From the NCBI RefSeq assembly GCF_029338175.1, contig NZ_CP119862.1:3038001-3102000 (forward strand): a DNA stretch of 64,000 bases. Reading direction: 5' to 3'. Made by a program: the position numbers and the translations under genes. The notes under the pieces were generated by a model that was not told the origin of the DNA, did no database searches, and saw nothing but the letters and a program-made list of their open reading frames with translations. Source of the stretch: Citrobacter enshiensis (GTDB taxonomy: Bacteria > Pseudomonadota > Gammaproteobacteria > Enterobacterales > Enterobacteriaceae). Of the stretch, positions 55,115-62,469 are shown piece by piece. The stretch's first letter is position 1. The number at the start of each line of letters is the position of its first letter.

Positions 55115-58100
55115 ATGGCAAGTAAAAAGACACCCACCGCTAAGAACTCCGCGAGCAAAACAATGCCACATTTTCAACATAAGTATCGAGAACAAGTACG
55201 ACTGTTACTCGTGAGTGGAATCCTGCTGTTTACACCGCTATTTTCATTCGCGTCCGATGGGCAAGGTACTGTAGAGGCTGCATCAATAATAGCGTGGAAA
55301 CAATTCCGTGCTGCACAGCCTTTCCAGACGCAAGTGATTGCTCTGTCACAGGCACCAGGCGGCAAGCCCAGAACACTGATTCTTTCCGAACCAGCCCCCC
55401 AGATGACCCAGGCCAGACTTATGGCGATTCTTGGTACACACGCCGCTGGCTGCAAGAAACAGGAGTGGACTGTGATGTCTGGCGGTATCGTTAGCGACCT
55501 GGTGTGCACGGTGGTCAAGACCAACCAACCTGACTGGCCTGAGACGCTCGCACAGATCCAACTTGAAGCTCTCGGGTCAACCGAAGGCGCTCCTGTCATC
55601 AGTTTGCCTGTACCTGTCCGCAAGATGCTGGGCCAGAGTATGGATGTGCGATTTACGGCCAACGACCTCTATAATTGGCTCGTCAATGACAAGCATACGT
55701 TTTCCAGTAACCCTATATCCCCGTCGTTGATATTAAGCGACCTCCTCACTGGCGGAACGCGCGGCGTGTTCAGGAGTGATGATGGCCAGTTGATCATCTG
55801 GATTGTCGGCCGTAACGCAGTGCTGGATGAACGGGCTCGTGGGGATATCCATCGCTTTGCTGTTGGTGGCGATCTGATCCTGGGAGCCGTAGCAAACAAG
55901 CAGTCCGTGGTGATCGTGGGGCGTGCCCGTACGGCGTCGCTTGCACACCTGCCTCCGCTCAGAAGCGAAACCATCCTGCTCCTGGCAGGCAGTAGCGAGC
56001 GACAACTTGAGCAGTCCTACGAGCGCAACGACCTGATTGCCGGCAAGGGTACTGATGGCATCGATCGCGCGCCCATATTGTTGAGTCCTCAGCTGGTAGA
56101 CACCGAGTTCGGTACTTTACTTAATGTCGCCGACCAGTTGCTGAAGGGCTGGTCCATGGCAGGACTGGTCCAGTACGCCAGCTTCAATTATCCGAAGCCT
56201 CGCTCATACCCCTTTGGCGCGACGCCTGCGTATAAGGTTGAGCCAGGCCGAGACCAATTTCTGTTCAACTGGAATACGGATGGCGTCGCCTACCAGCAGG
56301 CTATCGGCGAACTGGATGTCATCGCACCACAGCGAACGGGATCCCTCTCGGTAATCTATGGCGATATAAAAGACAGGCCGCGCAGCATGGAGGACACCGC
56401 CTACGAATACTTTGCCCAGTCAGGGGATACCTCCTTAGCCAGGGTGGTGCAGTACACACTCCTGTATCAAATCTTCAGGCAGTTCAACATTACGGCTGCG
56501 CAACCACCCGTGTCTGCGCGGTACAAGGAGTTCACCACCAGACTGGACCAGGTGACCCGAAGCCAACTGAAGTACCTGTTGAGCGATGTGTCCGAGGCGC
56601 AATTGAAGGCTCTCATATCAAGCTATTGGACCAACTTTTTCGGCGGCACCAGCGATGCCGAACTGGCATCGTATGGCATTCAGCGTAATGAGTTAATCGC
56701 CAATCGCGTCGATGTGGCGATGACCGTTGCTCAGGTACTTCGCGAAGCAAATAAAACCAGCAATGGCAAAGTGCTGGACGCACTTGTCGATATTACAGAA
56801 ATTTTCAGACTACGGTCGCAACCCACAGCCGTTGAGGAAGCTCGCTTTAACGCAGCCCTAACCACACTGGACGCAAGTCTGGGAGCCGAATTTGCGCAGG
56901 AACTGCTGCAGAAGCGGGGCTATCTGTTCAAACAAACAGGCCTCATTCAGACCGTAATGAGCCAACCAGGAGGCTGGAATTCGCTAATGTCCGCCGGGCC
57001 GGTGACAGCAACGAGCAACCATACAGCCTATATCGTCGAATCTCATGGACAGGGATCGGGCGTCGGCGGCCACAACATAGACGCATCGATAACTCGCTTT
57101 CACGCTGAAGAGTCACTGAGTAAGGGCAACATCCGGGTGAACCAGGCGGACAACGGTGATTGGGTCGTCGATTACAGTCCTGCCGACAGCGACCGGGTTC
57201 GGGCAATCGCCCGGGACCTGGGTACTCTTGACAAGGATCTAAGCAAAGAGCAGATCGAAGCCGGGGTTGCCCAGGCCCTGAATACCGCGCTCCCTGAAAA
57301 GCCTGTGACCCTGAGTTCGATCCGCAAGGTGACTGGCCATGACGAAGATTTCAACCCCTCGAAAGCAACCGCACCGACGCATCAGGTCCGGGGGCTTAAA
57401 CCCGACGAACGGAAAGTGCTGGACGCACTGGCCGCAAGCAAGGAGGACGCCATCATCATAGAGCTATCCAGCAACGGTGCGTTTACGCTGATGCGAACCG
57501 GGTCTCTCAACGTTATGGAGGTCAACTCTGTGACTGCGGCTACCGACGCGCTGGCAAACGGGCTTATCGCAAATGCAGGTGGCAGCGGTGGTGTTTCTGT
57601 CCTGGTCAAAGGCGTCGCAGCGGAGAAAACCGAAGCTATGCTTAGCACTGTGAAAGCCTCGTTGCTACATCGCGAGAAGAGCTCCGTTGATGCTGTAATA
57701 GCTGCGGATTCCGGTTTCGTGGTCACTCCAGGACGCGTGAAAATGCTGAACGGGAAAATCGCACACAATGGCCTGTACATCGACCACAGCGACATCAAGA
57801 CGACGAAGGTCAAGGGTGGGAAGTTCGATGGCTATACGCGTGTCGAAGTGCCGATCATTGTGCAATCCCAGGCTAAGTGGTACCTGCAGCTCATCTTCTT
57901 CGTGAAGGACATGTCGACGGCCAGTATCAATGCGATTGTGAGCAAAGTCTCGAACGTGCTCGCTACGCTGAATATGCCTGCATCACCTACCGATATTAAC
58001 TCTGCCATACGCCACAGCCTGCAGAAGGATTTTCAGGAGCTCCATATCGATGCCCTGCTGAAGGTCAAGGGAAACGATGCTTCCCACAAGATTCACAGCG

Positions 58101-58150
58101 TGACAATTGCTCAGGATATGAAACATGCAAAAGATAACACCAGCGCCTGA
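55115..58150 (+). CDS. Large exported protein of unknown function (island gene A)
   Basis: 1011 aa, not recognised. A positively charged N-terminus (about 1-28) leads into a hydrophobic stretch LLLVSGILLFTPLFSFA (about 30-47) with a possible cut before SDGQG. So the protein is exported or anchored in the inner membrane. The ATG at 55115 has AGGGG 6 nt upstream; ATG at codon 17 lacks one. The central part has TEFGTLLNVADQLLKGWSMAG and FLFNWNTDG. A glycine-rich SHGQGSGVGGHN lies at about 646-657 and ANAGGSGGVSVLV at about 823-835. No further membrane helix is obvious. The stop overlaps island gene B by 26 nt, so the two are translated together. Confidence 0.85.
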   Translation: MASKKTPTAKNSASKTMPHFQHKYREQVRLLLVSGILLFTPLFSFASDGQGTVEAASIIAWKQFRAAQPFQTQVIALSQAPGGKPRTLILSEPAPQMTQARLMAILGTHAAGCKKQEWTVMSGGIVSDLVCTVVKTNQPDWPETLAQIQLEALGSTEGAPVISLPVPVRKMLGQSMDVRFTANDLYNWLVNDKHTFSSNPISPSLILSDLLTGGTRGVFRSDDGQLIIWIVGRNAVLDERARGDIHRFAVGGDLILGAVANKQSVVIVGRARTASLAHLPPLRSETILLLAGSSERQLEQSYERNDLIAGKGTDGIDRAPILLSPQLVDTEFGTLLNVADQLLKGWSMAGLVQYASFNYPKPRSYPFGATPAYKVEPGRDQFLFNWNTDGVAYQQAIGELDVIAPQRTGSLSVIYGDIKDRPRSMEDTAYEYFAQSGDTSLARVVQYTLLYQIFRQFNITAAQPPVSARYKEFTTRLDQVTRSQLKYLLSDVSEAQLKALISSYWTNFFGGTSDAELASYGIQRNELIANRVDVAMTVAQVLREANKTSNGKVLDALVDITEIFRLRSQPTAVEEARFNAALTTLDASLGAEFAQELLQKRGYLFKQTGLIQTVMSQPGGWNSLMSAGPVTATSNHTAYIVESHGQGSGVGGHNIDASITRFHAEESLSKGNIRVNQADNGDWVVDYSPADSDRVRAIARDLGTLDKDLSKEQIEAGVAQALNTALPEKPVTLSSIRKVTGHDEDFNPSKATAPTHQVRGLKPDERKVLDALAASKEDAIIIELSSNGAFTLMRTGSLNVMEVNSVTAATDALANGLIANAGGSGGVSVLVKGVAAEKTEAMLSTVKASLLHREKSSVDAVIAADSGFVVTPGRVKMLNGKIAHNGLYIDHSDIKTTKVKGGKFDGYTRVEVPIIVQSQAKWYLQLIFFVKDMSTASINAIVSKVSNVLATLNMPASPTDINSAIRHSLQKDFQELHIDALLKVKGNDASHKIHSVTIAQDMKHAKDNTSA

Positions 58151-58754
58151 CGTCGCGGTCCTGTGCTGCATCCCGCTGGATGCGGATCGCTGGATGGAGG
58201 TCGCCACACAAAGGCCTCACGGAGACTTCGTCCGCTTCAACACGAATCGGCTGAAAACGTCGGTCTCCGGAGCCTGGTCTGCGTTTGCGGGGGAAGCCAG
58301 TTTCGTCTCGCGCAAGCTTGAAAGCATTGAGAAGCGGGGTATGCAGGTCGTGCGTGCAGCAACGGCAACCGACATTGCACTCGCGGCAACCCGACACCGT
58401 AACATCGTCTTGATTGCGCACTGGAAGGGCATGGAACTGCCTTCGGATTCTGGATTGCCCAGTGCGAGGCTGGAGACATACGATGCAATGATTGCAGCAG
58501 CAGAGTTCGCGAGCCTCTTCCCTGACGATTTTGCCGGTACGGTCTACCTCATCGTCTGCACCTCCGACATTCCAGCCGAAACGTTCAGGCGTAAACACCC
58601 TGACGCGATCTGCATTTGCAGTAGCGAATCTGCATTGGCTGGGCTGTCGCTGGCGAAGCTGGATGCGGCACTAAAGCTGATGCAGGCAAATAACCTTCCG
58701 CTTTGGAAGGCGCTCTTACAAGCCGCCGATCTCATCGATTCCATAAGCAGATAG
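58125..58754 (+). CDS. Possible caspase/CHAT-like protein (island gene B)
   Basis: 209 aa, no signal peptide, likely cytoplasmic. Two hydrophobic strand-like segments end in a histidine (NIVLIAHWKG, His99) and a cysteine (TVYLIVCTSD, Cys145). A helical tail with LPLWKALLQAADLI follows. This order and spacing resemble the His-Cys dyad and final helix of CHAT/caspase-fold peptidases. The resemblance is by eye only and the usual HG and CxS/T context is imperfect. It is co-translated with gene A and precedes gene C by 19 nt. Alternative: an unrelated alpha/beta protein. Confidence 0.6.
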   Translation: MQKITPAPDVAVLCCIPLDADRWMEVATQRPHGDFVRFNTNRLKTSVSGAWSAFAGEASFVSRKLESIEKRGMQVVRAATATDIALAATRHRNIVLIAHWKGMELPSDSGLPSARLETYDAMIAAAEFASLFPDDFAGTVYLIVCTSDIPAETFRRKHPDAICICSSESALAGLSLAKLDAALKLMQANNLPLWKALLQAADLIDSISR

Positions 58755-58773
58755 GAAACCATAGAGGACTACT

Positions 58774-59169
58774 ATGAAATTGATCGAATTCCTGCAGAAG
58801 CACACCGCAACAATACCGCTGGGCGGCGGAGCGGATGAGCAATTGCGCACGGGCACCGACCAGGCGGTGCGTGACGATCTGCGGTTGGTGCAGGCCACCA
58901 ATAATAGCTTATTCAAAGTCTACTTTGTCGTTTTGATCGTCATCGTGGTTTTGACAATTTTCACCGCCCTCACGTTTCACCAGGAGATGGGAGGGATGGC
59001 GACCGTCCTCGGAACGGGTGGCGTCATTCAGGGGGGGCTGGTCTTAAAACTCGCCAACGTCTGGATGGACAAGGCCCGGATCGACATTATCGCCACGCTC
59101 GCCATTAAGCTGCCGCCAGACAAATTACAGCTTGTGCTGAGTGACCTGTCAAAGCAGTTACGAAAATAA
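58774..59169 (+). CDS. Small two-helix membrane protein (island gene C)
   Basis: 131 aa with a soluble N-terminus (1-46) and one clear membrane helix, LFKVYFVVLIVIVVLTIFTAL (about 47-67). A second weaker glycine-rich segment, MATVLGTGGVIQGGLVLKLA (about 75-94), precedes a charged cytoplasmic tail with WMDKARIDIIATLAIKLPPDKL. The pair of helices followed by a D-x-AR helix recalls the two-helix domains linked to TRADD-N/CHAT type signalling proteins, but I cannot confirm this. Ribosome site GAGG. The stop lies at the edge of an IS fragment, so the C-terminus could be altered. Confidence 0.8.
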   Translation: MKLIEFLQKHTATIPLGGGADEQLRTGTDQAVRDDLRLVQATNNSLFKVYFVVLIVIVVLTIFTALTFHQEMGGMATVLGTGGVIQGGLVLKLANVWMDKARIDIIATLAIKLPPDKLQLVLSDLSKQLRK

Positions 59170-59281
59170 GTTTAACTGCTTCAACTTTAAACGCTTCAGG
59201 ATAATGCTTACCGTTCATGGGCACCTCCCTTTAAGCCATCTTAAATGACTCTGAGGTGTCTGTTAAACCTGTGGCGATTCA
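59170..59281 (-). mobile_element. End fragment of an IS3-family element
   Basis: On the minus strand the sequence begins TGAATCGCCACAGGTTTAAC, a terminal-repeat-like end. GGGAGGTG then precedes an ATG at 59218 and MNGKHYPEAFKVEAVK, the typical OrfA helix-turn-helix start. It runs out after 16 codons at the gene C stop. Only about 112 bp of the element remain. Confidence 0.7.
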
Positions 59282-59399
59282 CGCAGCTAAATGACAATGT
59301 GTTAAGGTAATCCGCGTTACGCACCTGAACCAACTCACGCCAGTGTGCCCCTGGTAAGCCTTCCGTCGTTGCCCTTCAGGGCGTAAAACGACCATTTAG
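59282..59399. other. Unassigned island sequence
   Basis: Short stretch between the IS fragment and the integrase remnant. No gene or clear signal is seen. A stop codon at 59397 closes the integrase frame upstream. Confidence 0.5.
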
Positions 59400-59603
59400 C
59401 GTTGTGCGGCTACGTCCAATGTTTTGAAGCATACATTTGCCACACATTTTATAATGAATGGAGGTAACATATTCACATTGCAGCGCATATTGGGTCATTC
59501 GAACATACAGCAAACGATGACCAACGCACACTTCGCACCGGATTTTCTGCAAGATACAGTGACGCTAAATCCGGAGTCTGGAATGCCCATAATGCGTCCA
59601 TAA
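59400..59603 (+). pseudogene. C-terminal remnant of a tyrosine integrase
   Basis: About 67 codons matching the end of phage-type tyrosine recombinases: LKHTFATHFIMNGGN, LQRILGHSN, QQTMTNAHFAPDFLQD. In the family the block reads LRHTFA and the nucleophile lies in TMTYAHFAP. Here arginine is lysine, the histidine three residues before it is Asn, and the tyrosine is Asn. The upstream catalytic arginine and lysine are missing altogether. The enzyme is dead, so the island cannot excise itself with it. Confidence 0.88.
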
Positions 59604-59634
59604 ACCTGAGTTAATTAGAGCGAATTAGAGCGAT

Positions 59635-60432
59635 ATGAGTAATTTAAATCACTGTAATACAACAGAAAACCACACTACTTCGGAGGATACCAGGACCATC
59701 ATTGGTCGCATTCACTCCTTTGAATCCTGTGGCACCGTTGACGGCCCAGGTATCCGTTTTATTACCTTTTTCCAGGGCTGCCTGATGCGCTGCCTGTATT
59801 GCCATAACCGTGATACGTGGGACACGCACGGCGGTAAAGAAGTGACCGTTGAAGAGTTGATGAAAGAAGTCGTCACCTATCGTCACTTTATGAACGCCTC
59901 CGGCGGCGGCGTTACCGCATCTGGCGGTGAGGCTATTCTGCAGGCGGAGTTCGTTCGCGACTGGTTCCGCGCCTGTAGGAAAGAGGGTATTCACACCTGC
60001 CTCGACACGAACGGTTTTGTCCGTCGTTACGATCCAGTGATCGATGAGCTGCTGGAAGTGACTGACCTGGTCATGCTTGACCTGAAGCAAATGAATGACG
60101 AGATCCACCAGAACCTGGTGGGCGTCTCTAACCATCGCACGCTGGAATTCGCCCGCTACCTGTCCACGAAAAATATTAACGTGTGGATCCGCTACGTCGT
60201 CGTACCGGGATGGTCAGATGATGATGACTCTGCACATCGGCTGGGCGAGTTTACCCGTGATATGGGCAACGTCGAGAAAATTGAGCTGCTGCCGTATCAC
60301 GAGTTGGGTAAACACAAATGGGTGGCGATGGGTGAAGAGTACAAACTTGATGGCGTTCATCCGCCGAAGAAAGAGACCATGGACCGTGTAAAAGGCATTC
60401 TCGAGCAGTATGGTCATAAAGTGATGTATTGA
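59635..60432 (+). CDS. pflA: Pyruvate formate-lyase activating enzyme
   Basis: Radical-SAM enzyme installing the glycyl radical on PflB. The cluster motif [10 protein letters not shown] (CxxxCxxC) and glycine-rich [12 protein letters not shown] are intact, and the C-terminus matches the family. E. coli PflA begins M-S-V-IGRIHSF. Here the aligned initiator codon is AGG (59692), 5 nt after a good GGAGG. The first in-frame ATG is 19 codons upstream (59635) with a weak site. Some relatives are annotated with a similar extension of 19 residues, so 265 aa may be normal. Confidence 0.92.
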   Translation: MSNLNHCNTTENHTTSEDTRTIIGRIHSFESCGTVDGPGIRFITFFQGCLMRCLYCHNRDTWDTHGGKEVTVEELMKEVVTYRHFMNASGGGVTASGGEAILQAEFVRDWFRACRKEGIHTCLDTNGFVRRYDPVIDELLEVTDLVMLDLKQMNDEIHQNLVGVSNHRTLEFARYLSTKNINVWIRYVVVPGWSDDDDSAHRLGEFTRDMGNVEKIELLPYHELGKHKWVAMGEEYKLDGVHPPKKETMDRVKGILEQYGHKVMY

Positions 60433-60506
60433 TATTGATGTATTAATGAAGCAAAGCATGGATGGAATTTTGCGACATGGAATGTTCGCGCTTCTGTTAC
60501 ACTCCA

Positions 60507-60546
60507 GGAAGCTCCGCCCCGGGCTGATTCCGGGCCGGGGCTTTGT
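60507..60546 (+). terminator. pflA terminator
   Basis: AAGCTCCGCCCCGG-GCTGATT-CCGGGCCGGGGCTTTG, a strong GC-rich stem with a short T-rich tail, about 75 nt after the pflA stop. Confidence 0.75.
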
Positions 60547-60850
60547 TAGTTGTATAACGATGACAATACTCGCGCTCTTCTACGATAATACCTTTGCACG
60601 CTGTAATGAATGCAATCCCTACAGCCAAAGCGATATCGATGCACGACGCTCAGCACCGCTCAACACCCGAATGGGCAATATTTATAAAGTTGCGAATGCT
60701 AAAATCTGCGCCGACGCAACTGAGCGTTTCCCCCTTCCCATAAATAGTCAAAAAGAGTCGTCCTGGGCCTATACCGATGATCGTTGATTTAACCGACAGC
60801 GATCAGGTTGCAGCCAGCGTCTACCTGTCAGGCCGTTAAAGGAGATAATT
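60547..60850. other. pflA-downstream region without a clear gene
   Basis: 304 nt. An open frame (60446-60787) crosses the pflA terminator and is not credible as a gene. The stretch should contain the promoter of the next gene, but no clear boxes stand out. A short frame 60777-60839 (MIVDLTDSDQVAASVYLSGR) ends 11 nt before the next start and could be a leader or a relic. Confidence 0.4.
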
Positions 60851-61645
60851 ATGCGCTTACTTATTTCAGGGATTTTACTGCTGTCCAGCCAGGGCCTGAA
60901 TGCCGCTACCCGCTGCGATATTAGCGCCATTGTGCAGCATGTGTGGCCGGATGCAAAACCGGCAGCGGAAGGTACGATGATCACCCCAGCTAATCAGGTT
61001 ATCGATATCACGGGCAATTCGCCGCAAAGCGCGATTTGTCGCGTCTGGCCTGCCCAGCCTGAATTGACACTTGCCGCTGTCCCCCTGATGTCCCAGGAGA
61101 AAATCGACTATGGGCACAATGGCGATCTGGAGTTGCTGGTGCTCAACTCTGTCACCCTGGAGGTTAAACAACGATTACTCCTGCCAGAACGGATGAGTGA
61201 TGATGCTATCCGCATTACGGGTATCGCCCTTGATACCGCACGCTGGAAAGTGGCTCCCAACCAAACCGCCTTTGGTCTGCACATTACCCGTAGCGGCAGC
61301 TCGCGCGTTAATCCGATTGGTGAAGATGCGCTGTCGTTGTACGTCATTGAAAATAACCAACTACGCCTGGTATTAGCGGGGATAGCGCTGACGGCTAACA
61401 GCGGCGAATGGGACGGAAACTGTGCTGGAGAGTTTAATGATATCAAACGTACCCTTGCTATCGGCTCCTCTTCCCATAAAGGTTACGCCGATATCCGTGT
61501 CAGCGAAAAAAGTGTGGCATCCACAGCCTTTATTGATGCTAAAGGTGAATGCACTGCCAAGGATACACTGGGTAAGGCCACCGGGACCCTGCACTATGAC
61601 GGGAAACAGTATACCGTCCCGCAAACGCTGGCACCGTTGGAGTAA
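60851..61645 (+). CDS. Exported protein, PA3715-like, function unknown
   Basis: 264 aa. Signal peptide residues 1-19 (MRLLISGILLLSSQGLNA) are followed by mature ATRCDISAIVQHVWPDAKP. Three or more cysteines (CDIS, AICRV, DGNCAGEF, GECTA) could form periplasmic disulfides. I recall a family named after P. aeruginosa PA3715 with a similar start, but no function is known to me. Ribosome site AAGGAGAT is 7 nt from the ATG. It is not present between pflA and ycaD in E. coli K-12. Confidence 0.8.
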   Translation: MRLLISGILLLSSQGLNAATRCDISAIVQHVWPDAKPAAEGTMITPANQVIDITGNSPQSAICRVWPAQPELTLAAVPLMSQEKIDYGHNGDLELLVLNSVTLEVKQRLLLPERMSDDAIRITGIALDTARWKVAPNQTAFGLHITRSGSSRVNPIGEDALSLYVIENNQLRLVLAGIALTANSGEWDGNCAGEFNDIKRTLAIGSSSHKGYADIRVSEKSVASTAFIDAKGECTAKDTLGKATGTLHYDGKQYTVPQTLAPLE

Positions 61646-61650
61646 GATCT

Positions 61651-61803
61651 TTACGACATAAAATTTTCCGAAAGCGTATTTGCCGCGTGCTCGACCGAAA
61701 AAATACGCTTCTTATGCGCTTTGCTGCATTCCGCATAGCGCTCATCCAGTCCCTTCAGCAGCACAGCAGGTTGTAGTTTCCAGCCTGAAAGATAAGCCAG
61801 GCG
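61651..61803 (-). pseudogene. C-terminal gene remnant, unidentified
   Basis: A minus-strand frame of 49 codons without a start, ending at a proper stop: AYLSGWKLQPAVLLKGLDE, then RYAECSKAHKKRIFSVEHA. Composition is protein-like (aromatic and charged residues, no repeats). A TGA closes the frame upstream at 61804. It looks like the tail of a lost gene; the family is not recognised. Confidence 0.35.
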
Positions 61804-61864
61804 TCAAGAAAAGTACCTCGAGCAAATAAATACGTACGTCATGCTGTTAATGCGGTTTTTATGC

Positions 61865-62347
61865 TTACTTAAAGACGCCGTTTATCACGGAGGTGACAAT
61901 TGCGGTACTCAGTGCAATTAACACCAGATCCTCACCGACAATCCGCCATTCATAACCCGGATAAGCCGGTAATTGCCCTAACATCGATGAAGGCACCATT
62001 TTCTTTGCAATTCCCGGAGGCAGAGGCTTGCCACGGGCGAAGTTTTTCGCAATACCGGGAGGAAGCGCTTTATATCCGGTTAAACCGTAGTTGAGTGCCA
62101 ACGACCGTGCGCGATCGTAATTAATCCGAATAGAGACATCATCGTTGACATCCTTTTTGTCCGACTTGGGCTTATTCTCATGATTTTGTTTATTTCCATG
62201 GTTTGCGGAATTTCCATTACCATGATTGCCGCTGTTGCTTTTACCGCCGCCATTCCCGTTACCCGGATCGGCGATAACCGGAGCAGAAGCGAATGTTAAA
62301 GACAACACCACCGCCAACGCGGTAGTGAGAAAACGACGTGTTGACAT
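61865..62347 (-). CDS. CigR-like exported protein
   Basis: 160 aa. Signal peptide residues 1-26 (MSTRRFLTTALAVVLSLTFASAPVIA) precede a low-complexity Gly/Asn/His/Lys linker (about 28-66). The conserved C-terminal part reads YGLTGYKALPPGIAKNFARGKPLPPGIAKK and PGYEWRIVGEDLVLI, ending in a hydrophobic helix. This matches the CigR family; in Salmonella CigR restrains virulence through MgtC. The role here is unknown. Ribosome site AAGGCAG. Confidence 0.82.
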   Translation of the reverse strand: MSTRRFLTTALAVVLSLTFASAPVIADPGNGNGGGKSNSGNHGNGNSANHGNKQNHENKPKSDKKDVNDDVSIRINYDRARSLALNYGLTGYKALPPGIAKNFARGKPLPPGIAKKMVPSSMLGQLPAYPGYEWRIVGEDLVLIALSTAIVTSVINGVFK

Positions 62348-62436
62348 GATTACTGCCTTTTAAAAGAGATACCTGATTGAATTATCGTTTCTCAGAGGAA
62401 GTAAACAATGCGTAAAACTCTTAGATATGACGCCAT

Positions 62437-62467
62437 TAAAAAAGCCTGTTATTAACAGGCTTTTTTT
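62437..62467 (-). terminator. ycaD terminator
   Basis: AAAAAAGCCTGTT-ATT-AACAGGCTTTTTTT between ycaD and the CigR-like gene, with T runs on both strands. Confidence 0.9.
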
Positions 62468-62469
62468 GG

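Larger units (their letters stand above)
54189..59634 (+). mobile_element. Accessory island inserted between pflB and pflA
   Basis: pflB and pflA are normally neighbours. Here about 5.4 kb separates them. The segment holds an AT-rich 5' leader, a three-gene cassette (55115-59169), an IS3-family end fragment and a dead tyrosine-integrase tail ending 32 nt before pflA. The integrase remnant argues for arrival by site-specific integration. I could not find flanking att repeats by eye, so the exact borders are unknown: the left lies after 54188 and the right lies between 59603 and about 59680. Confidence 0.75.

Noticed and set aside
60446-60787. 113-codon frame after pflA
   Set aside because: It begins just after the pflA stop, reads through the strong GC-rich terminator and has no family features.
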